Below are positions 11,601 to 22,130 of a stretch of 64,000 bases of DNA, piece by piece. Made by a program: the position numbers and the translations under genes. Source of the DNA: Drechmeria coniospora (Eukaryota > Ascomycota > Sordariomycetes > Hypocreales > Ophiocordycipitaceae). Below the pieces are notes generated by a model that searched no databases, was not told the origin of the DNA, and worked only from the letters and a program-made list of their open reading frames with translations. The stretch spans positions 9,397,222-9,461,221 of the forward strand of contig NC_054390.1 of assembly GCF_001625195.1 (NCBI RefSeq). Reading direction: 5' to 3'. The stretch's first letter is position 1; each line of letters opens with the position of its first letter.

Positions 11601-14600
11601 GTATTAGGTGGTTGATTAGATGTTGTTATAGCAATGCTACCAGTTGCAGTAATAATAATTGTAGTAAAGCAATTGGCTGTGCATCCTGGCGGCGGTGGGA
11701 TAGTGCTTGTGCCAGCAGTTGGACCGTATGTTGTTTTCGTAGTAGCACTACCAGTTGCGGTAACAACAATTGTAGTAATGCAATTGACTGTACATCCTTC
11801 CGGTGGTAGAATAGTGCTTGTGCCAGCAGTTGGACCAACAGTTGTTTTCGTAGTAATACTACCAGTTGCTGTAATAACAATCTTAGTTAAGCAATTTGAT
11901 GTACATCCTGCTGGTGGTGCAATAGTGCTTGTGCCAGCAGTTAGGCCGAGTGTTGTTTCGGTAGTAATACCACCAGTTGTGGTAACAACAATCGTGGTAA
12001 TGCAATTGACTATGCATCCTTCCGGTGGTAGAATAGTGCTTGTGCCAGCAGTTGGACCGACTGTTGTTTTCGTAGTACCACTACCAGTTACAGTAACAAC
12101 AATCTTAGTAAAGCAATTTAATGTGCATCCTGGCGGTGGTGGAATAGTGCTTGTACCAGCAGTTGGGCCGAGTGTTGTTTCTATAGTAATACTACCAGTT
12201 GTAGTAATAATAATCGTAGTAAAGCAATTGGCTGTGCATTCTGGCGGCGATGGGATAGTGCTTGTGCCAGCAGTCGGACCGTATGTTATTTTCGTAGTAG
12301 CACTACCAGTTGCGGTAACAACAATTGTAGTAATGCAATTGACTGTACATCCTTCCGGTGGTAGAATAGTGCTTGTGCCAGCAGTTGGACCGACTGTTGT
12401 TTTCGTAGTAATACTACCAGTTGCTGTAATAACAATCTTAGTAAAGCAATTGATTGTGCATCCTAGTGGTGGTGGAATAGTGCTTGTGCCAGCAGTTGGG
12501 CCGAGTGTTGTTTCTGTAGTAATACTACCAGTAGTAGTAATGATAATCGTAGTAAAGCAATTGGCTGTGCATTCTGGGGGCGGTGGGATAGTGCTTGTGC
12601 CAGCAGTCGGACCGTATGTTGTTTTCGTAGTAGCACTACCAGTTGCAGTAATAACAATCTTAGTAAAGCAGTTGGCTGTGCATCCTGGCGGCGGTGGGAT
12701 AGTGCTTGTGCCAGCAGTTGGACCGTATGTTGTTTCTGTAGTAATACTACCAGTTGCGGTAATAACAACCGTAGTAATACAATTAACTATACATCCTCGA
12801 GGCGGTACAATAGTGCTTGTGCCAGCAGTTGGGCCGAGTGTTGTTTCTGTAGTAATACCACGAGTTGTAGTAATAATAATTGTAGTAAAGCAATTGGCTG
12901 TGCATTCTGGCGGCGGTGGGATAGTACTAGTGCCAGCAGTCGGACCATATGTTGTTTCGGTAGTAATACCACCAGTTGCGGTAAGAACAATTGTAGTAAT
13001 GCAATTGACTGTGCATCCTTCCGGTGGTAGAATAGTGCTTGTGCCAGCAGTCGGACCGACTGTTGTTTTCGTAGTAATTCTACCAGTTGCGGTAATAACA
13101 ATTGTGGTAATGCAACTAACTATACATCCTCGCGGTGGTACAATAGTGCTTGTGCCAGCAGTTGGGCCGAGTGTTGTTTCTGTAGTAATACTACCAGTTG
13201 CGGTAACAACAATTGTAGTAATGCAATTGGCTGTGCATCCTTCCGGTGGTAGAATAATACTTGTGCCAGCAGTTGGACCGACTGTTGTTTTCGTAGTAAC
13301 ACTACCAGTTGCAGTAACAATAATCTTAGTAAAGCAATTTGATGTGCATCCTGGCGGTGGTGGAATAGTGCTTGTGCCAGTAGTTGGGCCGAGTGTTGTT
13401 TCGGTAGTAATACCACCTGTCGTGGTAACAACAATCGTGGTAATGCAATTGACTATGCATCCTGGCGGTGGTGGAATAGTGCTTGTGCCAGCAGTTGGGC
13501 CGAGTGTTGTTTCTATAGTAATACCACCAGTTGTAGTAATAATAATTGTAGTAAAGCAATTGGCTGTGCATCCTTCTGGTGGTAGAATAATACTTGTGCC
13601 AGCAGTTGGACCGACTGTTGTTTTCGTAGTAACACTACCAGTTGCAGTAACAACAATCTTAGTAAAGCAATTTAATGTGCATCCTGGCGGTGGTGGAATA
13701 GTGCTTGTGCCAGCAGTTGGGCCAAGTGTTGTTTCTGTAGTAATACCACGAGTTGTAGTAATAATAATTGTAGTAAAGCAATTGGCTGTACATTCCGGTG
13801 GCGGTGGGATAGTACTAGTGCCAGCAGTCGGACCGTATGTTGTTTCGGTAGTAATACTACCAGTTGCAGTAACAACAATTATAGTAATACAATTAACTGT
13901 ACATCCTTCCGGTGGTAGAATAGTGCTTATACCAGCAGTTGGACCGACTGTTGTTTTCGTAGTAATACTACCAGTTGCTGTAATAACAATCTTAGTAAAG
14001 CAATTGAATGTGCATCCTAGCGGTGGTGGAATAGTGCTTGTGCCAGCAGTTGGGCCGAGTGTTATTTCCGTAGTAATACTACCAGTAGTAGTAATAATAA
14101 TTGTAGTAAAGCAATTGGCTGTGCATTCTGGGGGCGGTGGGATAGTGCTTGTGCCAGCAGTCGGACCGTATGTTATTTTCGTAGTAGCACTACCAGTTGC
14201 GGTAACAACAATTGTAGTAATGCAATTGACTGTGCATCCTTCCGGTGGTAGAATAGTGCTTGTGCCAGCAGTCGGACCGTATGTTGTTTTTGTAGTAACA
14301 CTACCAGTTGCGGTAACAATAATCTTAGTAAAGCAATTTGATGTGCATCCTGCTGGTGGTGGAATAGTGCTTGTGCCAGCAGTTGGGCCGAGTGTTGTTT
14401 CGGTTGTAATACTACCAGTTGTGGTAACAACAATCGTGGTAATGCAATTGACAGTACATCCTTCCGGTGGTGGAATAGTGCTTGTGCCAGCAGTTGGGCC
14501 AAGTGTTCTTTCTGTAGTAATACTACGAGTTGTAGTAATAATAATTGTAGTAAAGCAATTGGCTGTGCATCCTGGCGGCGGTGGGATAGTACTAGTGCCA

Positions 14601-17380
14601 GCAGTCGGACCGTATGTTGTTTCGGTAGTAATACTACCAGTTGCAGTAACAACAATTGTAGTAATGCAATTAACTGTACATCCTTCCGGTGGTAGAATAG
14701 TGCTTATACCAGCAGTTGGACCGACTGTTGTTTTCGTAGTAATACTACCAGTTGCTGTAATAACAATCTTAGTAAAGCAATTGAATGTGCATCCTAGCGG
14801 TGGTGGAATAGTGCTTGTACCAGCAGTTGGGCCGAGTGTTATTTCCGTAGTAATACTACCAGTAGTAGTAATAATAATTGTAGTAAAGCAATTGGCTGTG
14901 CATTCTGGGGGCGGTGGGATAGTGCTTGTGCCAGCAGTCGGACCGTATGTTATTTTCGTAGTAGCACTACCAGTTGCGGTAAGAACAATTGTAGTAATGC
15001 AATTGACTGTGCATCCTTCCGGTGGTAGAATAGTACTTGTGCCAGCAGTTGGACCGACTATTGTTTTCGTAGTAAAACTACCAGTTGCTGTAATAACAAT
15101 CTTAGTTAAGCAATTTGAGGTACATCCTGCTGGTGGTGGAAGAGTGCTTGTGCCAGCAGTTGGGCCGAGTGTTGTTTCGGTTGTAATACTACCAGTTGTG
15201 GTAACAACAATCGTGGTAATGCAATTGACTGTACATCCTTCCGGTGGTGGAATAGTGCTTGTGCCAGCAGTTGGGCCAAGTGTTCTTTCTGTAGTAATAC
15301 TACGAGTTGTAGTAATAATAATTGTAGTAAAGCAATTGGCTGTACATTCTGGCGGCGGTGGGATAGTACTAGTGCCAGCAGTCGGACCGTATGTTGTTTC
15401 GGTAGTAATACTACCAGTTGCAGTAACAACAATTATAGTAATACAATGAACTGTACATCCTTCCGGTGGTAGAATAGTGCTTATACCAGCAGTTGGACCG
15501 ACTGTTGTTTTCGTAGTAATACTACCAGTTGCTGTAATAACAATCTTAGTAAAGCAATTGAATGTGCATCCTAGCGGTGGTGGAATAGTGCTTGTACCAG
15601 CAGTTGGGCCGATTGTTATTTCCGTAGTAATACTACCAGTAGTAGTAATAATAATTGTAGTAAAGCAATTGGCTGTGCATTCTGGGGGCGGTGGGATAGT
15701 GCTTGTGCCAGCAGTCGGACCGTATGTTATTTTCGTAGTAGCACTACCAGTTGCGGTAACAACAATTGTAGTAATGCAATTGACTGTGCATCCTTCCGGT
15801 GGTAGAATAGTGCTCGTGCCAGCAGTTGGACCGACTGTTGTTTTCGTAGTAACACTACCAGTTGCTGTAATAACAATCTTAGGAAAGCAATTAAATGTGC
15901 ATCCTAGCGGTGGTGGAATAGTACTTGTGCCAGCAGTTGGGCCTAGTATTGTTTCTATAGTAATACCACCAGTTGTAGTAATAATAATTTTAGTAAAGCA
16001 ATTGGCTGTACATTCTGGCGGAGGTAGTATAGTACTAGTACCAGCAGTCGGACCGTATATTGTTTCGGTAGTAATACTACCAGTTGCAGTAACAACAATT
16101 GTAGTAATGCAATTAACTGTGCATCCTTCCGTTGGTAGAATAGTACTTATACCAGCAGTTGGACCGACTGTTGTTTTCGTAGTAATACTACCAGTTGCTG
16201 TTATAACAATCTTAGTTAAGCAATTTGATGTACATCCTGCTGGTGGTGGAATAGTACTTGTGCCAGCAGTTGGGCCGAGTGTTGTTTCGGTTGTAATACC
16301 ACCAGTTGTAGTAACAACAATCGTGGTAATGCAATTGACTATGCATCCTTTCGGTGGTGGAATAGTGCCTGTGCCAGCAGTTGGACCGACTGTTGTTTTC
16401 GTAGTAACACTACCAGTTGCAGTAACAACAATCTTAGTGAAGCAATTTAATGTGCATCCTGGCGGTGGTGGAATAGTACTTGTACCAGCAGTCGGACCGT
16501 ATGTTGTTTCTGTAGTAATACCACCAGTTGCGGTAACAACAATTATAGTAATGCAATTGACTGTGCATCCTCGCGGTGGCGGAATAGTGCTTGTGCCAGC
16601 AGTTAGACCGACTATTGTTTTCGTAGTAACACTACCAGTTGCAGTAACAACAATCTTAGTAAAGCAATTGGCTGTGCATCCTAGCGGTGGTGGGATAGTG
16701 CTTGTTCCAGGCGTTGGTCCAAATATCGTCTTGGTAGTATATCCACTTGTTGGAGACCCTTCTATTATTGGCTCTATGATCACTATTGTTCCCGTCTTAA
16801 AGGTTCCTTTTGGTGCTTTTGTAAAAGTCGACCCTAGTAATTCCGTTCCCTTCCTTGTAACGGTTACATACGGGCCGGTAAATGTTGATTTCGGTTCGAC
16901 AATGACTACCGTCCCAATTTTATCCGTACTAAAAGGTGGAAGTAATAGCGTAATAGTATTCGTACCGGTTCCAAAAGCATTAATAGTTGTATATGGTCCT
17001 GTGAATGTTTCCTCTGTTGTACTTGGCTCTATTACTATAATCGTTCCGGTTATTCCTGTTCCTGTTGGATTTAAAGATATGGTAGATAGTGTAGTTCCTT
17101 TACCAATACCTGTAATCGTGGTAAATGGTCCTGTAAAAGTATTCGAACTTGGATATAAAGTATATGTTCTAATACCCGCTTTAGTATTAGTATTCTAAAA
17201 GGCCGGATGTCCACTCTAAGCATACCGAATACTATAGCTTTCTATTTTTGTACTAGAGCATATTATTTGAAAAGGCTGAAGTTCAATGAGTACTGTACCT
17301 TTACTATCGTGTGCCGCTCCGTAAGCAAAATTTGCATACAATAGAAGGAGGGCGAACATTGCAAAAATTTTGACATTCAT
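5618..17380 (-). CDS. Giant repeat adhesin-like protein 1 (3901 aa), Gly-rich C-terminus
   Basis: Proposed structure is complement(join(5618..17168,17226..17380)). Exon 1 (155 nt) starts at the ATG at 17380 and encodes a signal peptide (MNVKIFAMFALLLLYANF). The intron is 57 nt (GTATGC...TATTAG, with a TACTAAT-like branch site) in phase 2. Exon 2 stays open to the stop at 5618. Residues about 53-190 are Thr-rich with repeated FTGPYTT blocks. Residues about 195-1900 are some 46 tandem 37-residue units, each with a C-x3-C pair. Residues about 1900-3535 are some 39 tandem 42-residue units (DCTHPCTTSIIVVTTSN). Residues about 3560-3901 form a glycine-rich domain (TWTAPSCVST, GGGAGGNAYIG, VAGGGGGNAYASGG) resembling bacterial-type Gly-rich domains. 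No GPI signal or C-terminal membrane segment is seen. I infer a secreted, probably O-glycosylated wall or matrix adhesin. The start rests on matching exon structure in the divergent paralogue at 22131. A start at 16783 would need a GTG and would lose the signal peptide. Confidence 0.85.
6041..6054. repeat. Homopolymer G14 (coding C14) in giant gene 1
   Basis: Fourteen consecutive G on the + strand encode four Pro residues in the Gly-rich C-terminal domain. A slip of one base would shift frame about 140 codons before the stop. Confidence 0.85.
6705..11640 (-). repeat. 126-bp coding tandem array, about 39 copies
   Basis: Units encode 42 residues with core DCTHPCTTSIIVVTTSN then TAVTTTIPGxTAGTSTITPP. 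Two alternating unit types (CTHPC with NQPP; CIRPC or CTHPC with NKPP) give a 252-bp higher-order period. Copies are nearly identical at nucleotide level through the middle of the array and diverge at the edges (about 11370-11640 and 6710-6850). Confidence 0.9.
11640..16740 (-). repeat. 111-bp coding tandem array, about 46 copies
   Basis: Units encode 37 residues, core GCTVNCITTIVVTATGS then TTETTYGPTAGTSTIPPP. Every unit keeps a Cys pair (C-x3-C) after a Gly, Glu or Asp. A seven-unit (777-bp) higher-order repeat is visible: the same variant string beginning CATTCTGGGGGCGG occurs at 14124, 14901 and 15678. Confidence 0.9.
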
Positions 17381-17940
17381 AATGCACTCTTAACAGGAGT
17401 GTTAAAATGGCGATCTTGCGTAATATATTGAATACGTCAGGTCGAAATCAAAAGAATAAGAATATAGTAGTAATACAATTATTTTTAAAGTATGCCATAT
17501 GCTATAAAATATTTGTATTGAATAAAGTCGTTACGTAGAATTTAACAGAGCTTTATAGTGTAAGATTTTCTCTAAGGGTATTTCTCAATGGATGCCATCC
17601 TTTTATATATACTGTATATTGATTTCCCTCGCTGGCTACTTGCTTATATAGTCTATCTGTATTGAATATAGTACGTCTCTATATATTGTCAAATGTAACT
17701 AGTCTTTACACGCAGAGATCTACTGCCAAAGATTTTATTATTGAATTAGGTTTATCTCGTATAATATGATACGTGCCTATCCCTACAATGGGGATCTTGA
17801 TTTAGAGTTGGCATAATACGCTTTGGTTGCTAATAAAGCTTAACGTCGGGATGAACAGTCCTATATTGCAACTGTCATTTCTACAAGTTTGTAGTGTTGG
17901 TCTGCTGATACCAGTTGTTTCTACTACTTATATACAGACT
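17381..17940. other. Upstream region of giant gene 1
   Basis: AT-rich non-coding DNA between the exon-1 ATG at 17380 and the first minisatellite. It presumably contains the promoter on the minus strand. No motif stands out enough to call. It forms the left part of a 4.7-kb divergent spacer shared with giant gene 2. Confidence 0.4.
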
Positions 17941-17944
17941 TTAC

Positions 17945-18660
17945 CAGTAGGCCAGCAATTCAGCTCAAAACCAGACCACGTACTAAATAGGATATGGTTA
18001 GAATAGCAGTTGTTTTCATCCCCCTATCAAACCTTACTCATAGGCCCACAATTCAGCTCAAAATCAGACCACGTATCATATCATCTAAATAGGATATGGT
18101 TAGAATAGGAGTTGATTTTATACCCCCCCAGCAAACCTTACTTCTAGGACAGCAATTCAACTCAAAATCAGACCACGTACTTCATCGTCTAAGTAGGATA
18201 TGGTTAGAATAGCAGTTGTTTTCAACCTATGCAAACCTTACTCATATACCCATAATTCAGCTCAAAATCAGACCACGTGTCTTATCGTCTAAATAGGATA
18301 TGGTTAGAATAGCAGTCTTTTTTCATCCCCCCTATCAAACCTTACTCCTCATCGGCCCATAAAGCAGCTCAAAATCAGACCACGTATCTTATCATCTAAA
18401 TAGGATATTGTAACACATATGGGGAGGTGTGCCCATATGGACAATAGATCAGTTAACCGTTCGACCAAATGGCCAAACTGTCAAAAGATCCGCCAGTATC
18501 CGCACTTAGTGTGGGTACTGCACCTCACATTCGCTTATAAGGCCTACACGCCTGTGGCGCGCCTTACAGATATGGTTAGAATAGCAGTTGTTTTCATTCC
18601 CCCCATCAAACCTTACTCATAGGCCTATAATTCTAGAGCATAGAAAAATTTGGTAGGAAT
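17945..18660. repeat. About 102-bp AT-rich minisatellite, interrupted by an LTR
   Basis: A unit containing AGGATATGGTTAGAATAGCA and CAGCTCAAAATCAGACCACG recurs with starts near 17989, 18091, 18195 and 18295. A further unit is split by the solo LTR at 18409-18568. No coding potential is seen. Confidence 0.8.
18409..18568 (+). mobile_element. Solo LTR of a second family (160 bp) with GATAT target duplication
   Basis: The unit starts TGTAACACATATGGGG and ends GCGCGCCTTACA, with inverted termini TGTAA/TTACA. It is flanked by GATAT at 18404-18408 and 18569-18573. It interrupts a unit of the surrounding minisatellite, whose sequence resumes directly after the second GATAT. It is unrelated to the 2534-2702 family. 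Orientation is assigned arbitrarily, since TG..CA is symmetric. Confidence 0.85.
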
Positions 18661-18679
18661 CGTATCCATAGTATAAACT

Positions 18680-20010
18680 ACTAACTAATTGCTGGAATGT
18701 AAGCTATCCAACCTTATTTTATACGCACAATCATATAAGATTTATAAGTCCTTCGTATCCTCTGTATATACTTTAAACTAATTGCTAGAATGTGGGCCAT
18801 CTAATCTTATTCTATACGTACGATCATATAAGATTTGAAATCCTTCGTATCCACTGTAAATACTTTAAACCATTTGCTGGTATGTAGGCTATCCAATCTT
18901 ATTTTATACATAGGATCATATAAGATTTTTAAATCCTTCGCATCTTCTATATATTTCAAACTAATTACTAGAATATTGGCTTTCGAAATCGTATGCACTG
19001 TATATACTATTAACGAATTGCTGGAATGTAGGCTATCGAAATTATATCCACTGCATATACTACTAACGAATTGCTAGAATGTAAGCTATCCAACCTTATT
19101 TTATACGCACAACCATATAAGATTTGTAAGTCCTTCGTATCCTCTATATATACTTCAAACTAACTTATCGAATGTAGGCTATCTAACCTTATACTATACG
19201 TACGATCATATAAGATTTTAAATCCTTCGTATTCCCTGTAAATACTTCAAACTAGTTACTGGAAAATAGGCTATCCAATCTTATTTTATACGTAGGATCA
19301 TATAACATTTTTAAATCCCTTGTATTCCTTATATATACTTTAAACTAATTGTTGGAATGTAGGCTATCGAAATCGTATCCACTGTATATACTACTAACAA
19401 ATTGCTAGAATATAGGCTATCCAACCTTAATTTATACGCATAATCATATAAGATTTGTAAGTCCTTCGTATCTTCTGTATATACTTCAAACTAATTTATG
19501 GAATGTAGGCTATCTAACCTTATTCTATACGGATAATCATATTCGATTTTAAATCCTTGTATCCCCTGTAAATACTTCAAACTAATTGCTGGAATGTAGG
19601 CTATCCAACCTTATTCTATACGTACGATCATATAAGATTTTAAATCCTTCGTATCCCCTGTATATACTCCAAACTACTTGCTGGAATATAGGCTATCCAA
19701 ACTTATTTTATACGTACGATGATATAAGATTTGTAAATCCTTCGTATCCTCTATATATACTTTAAACTAATTGCTGGAATGTAGGCTATCCAACCTTATT
19801 TTATACGCACGATCATATAAGATTTGTAAGTCCTTCGTATCCTCTGTATATACTTCAAACTAATTGCTAGAATGTAGGCTATCTAACCTTATTCTATACG
19901 TACGATCATATAAGATTTGAAATCCTTCGTATCCCCTGTATATACTTTAAACTACTTGCTGGAATGTAAGCTATCCAACCTTATTCTATATGTAGGATCA
20001 TAAATGATTT
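18680..20010. repeat. 92-bp AT-rich minisatellite, about 14 copies
   Basis: Unit contains GCTGGAATGTAGGCTATCCA, CCTTATTTTATACG, GATCATATAAGATTT and CCTTCGTATCCTCTGTATAT. Starts near 18691, 18783 and 18875 give a 92-bp period. Some shortened units (about 55 bp) lie near 18960-19080. The array lies in the promoter-side spacer between the two divergent giant genes. Confidence 0.85.
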
Positions 20011-20239
20011 TAAATCTTTTCCTGATCAGCTAATACTATATGTCAGCACCTCCCAAGACGGGCACCGCCCAAAACGGGTCCCCATTTAACTCATTCATAC
20101 ATAGCAACATAATGCATTGCAACCGCATTTTTCGTATAGTTTAACTATAATCGATTAAAAAAAAATATACCGTATCCCCTATGCCTAGGCTACCTGCCTA
20201 TACCGAATGAACAGTCCAGATTGCTCTTATGCTATTTGA

Positions 20240-20460
20240 AACGGGCTACTGCAGCTAGAAGCTGCCTGTCAGTATAAGATTCCGCGTCAAACGCTCCAAC
20301 GCCGATTACGCAACCTTCCGATTAAACATGCAAAAGAAATATTGCAGCGGCTCTCTAAGGATCAAGAAAAGTACCTACGCAATTGGGTTCCTGCCGAGGG
20401 CGCGTTAGGGCTGCAGCCCTTACAGATAGAAATACCAAATGCAAGAGCATGCAAGTAATA
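20240..20460 (+). pseudogene. Pogo/Tc1-type transposase fragment (HTH region)
   Basis: One frame reads YKIPRQTLQRRLRNLP, then QRLSKDQEKYLRNW and GALGLQP. This matches the helix-turn-helix and CENPB-type N-terminal signature of fungal pogo-like DDE transposases. The upstream frame has a stop and the DDE catalytic region is absent. It is a short relic with no transposition capacity. Confidence 0.65.
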
Positions 20461-20483
20461 GGATGAACAAGAAATACCAGAAG

Positions 20484-21051
20484 TGTAGTATATATATATT
20501 GACTAAGCTATATTACTGCGTAGGCAAAAGGACCTAGACTAGGATTACGTAATTGCAACCCGTGCAATTACGTAGGGGATAAGTAGGTCACATTACTGCA
20601 ATCTCCTTTTCCTCCCTCCGTACCAAATTGAATTGTTGAAGGAGATCTCTTATTACCAGTTTCCCCCGCCATCACTAATCAGTGCTGTGTGAAAAGAACA
20701 GCGTAGATTGGCAAGGCTAGAAGAGCATCACAATCCTACTACCTGTTTCCCACCAGAAATCCAGTTGGCAGTACCGCGACTGAGAGGGTCAATTTCCAAG
20801 GTATCCGTTCGTTTTGACGTGTCAGATACCTAGATTTAGATACCTAGATTTTGATTGCTACAGTAAGATATGATGTCACAACAATCATACAATTACATGC
20901 AAAAGGGCTCGGATTAGGATTAGTCCGAGCAGACCCACAAGAGGCGCAAAGCTTCTTGTGGGTCGCGCAACCTCCCTTTCCTCCCTTCGTACCAAGTTGA
21001 ATTATTGAATGAGATCTCTTGTTACCAGTTTCCCCCATAACCGAACTGACA
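20484..21051 (+). mobile_element. Miniature LTR-type element: LTR, about 195 bp internal, LTR
   Basis: The left LTR is 20484-20674 and the right LTR about 20871-21051. Both carry the GAGATCTCTT ... CCAGTTTCCCCC end of the 2534-2702 family. The internal segment (CTAATCAGTGCTGTGTG..., with a frame reading QRRLARLEEHH) is shared with the segment after the LTR at 35154-35362. There is no gag or pol. The size and layout resemble terminal-repeat retrotransposons in miniature, but the two LTRs differ at their left ends, so an old or composite structure is also possible. Confidence 0.5.
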
Positions 21052-22130
21052 TCTGGCCTGTTTTAAACATTTTGTTACCGACCCTAAGTGCACCTACAAC
21101 CTACTATTACTGATAGTTTACTTCAATTACGTTTAAAAGCTCTATTTTATTGATCAATAGTTCAGAAATATAATGTACAACTAGAAGTACTATATGGCTA
21201 TTTAGGTGGCCGTACAGTTCGGGGTTTTGTTTATGAAATTCCAAAACCCTTACAACTAGATAACAAAAAGATCTCTTTGATCTATTAGGGCTCTTTGAAG
21301 GTTGAAGTTAATTTCAAAGTTCTCGTATAAGTACGCATCGCAATTAAAACGGTTCTGGACTGCATACTTTATAATTTAGAGTCTACTTAAACTAAAACTC
21401 GAAGTCTTTTTTTCTGTATGCTGTTTGCGGATCCGTACGTAAACCACCTGTCTTAAGCAAAATTGAAATACAACTCCCACTCCATACAGTAGTTCTGTTA
21501 GAAGTTTAAGAAAAAAATATAATAACTTCTTTTACTATCGAACGGATTGGACATACGAATGCATGGATTGAATAATAATTAATATTCTTTGATTCTCACT
21601 ACCTTCCAATCTTAGTTGGGTTAGGTAGGGTATATCCTATTATTCTAGTTTACATGTAGAAACTGTGTCCATCTTTCAAACAGACTCATGAACAGACTTG
21701 TCAACCGACTAGTATGATTTAGACGTAAGGTAGTCCACAGTGGCGGGTATTATATCCACCACACTACTTTTAGTATATTCCTATACAGTTTAACTAAAAT
21801 GAACTTAAACTGATTATACTTTTTGACAGCGGATCTTCTGACAAGTTCATTCTAATTTCCGTCCTATAATAGCTACATGGTAAATCAGTAAATATATAAG
21901 GAAATAACCTTTGACCAAAGCAGAAATCAATACCAGTACCAAACATCTTGCATCAATAGTACATTTTCCTGAATGATTTTAATATCAGTCCCTCAATCTC
22001 AAAGATATTTTTGAAAAAGGTATCCGAAAGTCCTACACCCATACTAGGACAAATATATCAGTACATTTTATTGCCTACTTTATACCCTCCCAAACTGTTC
22101 TATGAATACAGTTTCAAGCAATTTAAAATT
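21052..22130. other. Upstream region of giant gene 2
   Basis: AT-rich non-coding DNA of about 1.1 kb ending at the ATG at 22131. A TATA-like string (ATATATAAGGAAATAACC) lies near 21890, about 240 bp upstream of the ATG. Nothing else can be assigned. Confidence 0.35.

Noticed and set aside
11634..17198. Plus-strand frames of 1271 and 573 codons opposite giant gene 1, and frames opposite the 126-bp array
   Set aside because: Shadow of the repeat composition. The minus strand carries the signal peptide, intron and Gly-rich head, and the plus frames break at every 252-bp period in the 126-bp array.
17945..20010. Centromere or telomere call for the AT-rich arrays
   Set aside because: No telomere-type hexamer, and the arrays total only about 2 kb. 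Nothing in the sequence supports a centromere role.
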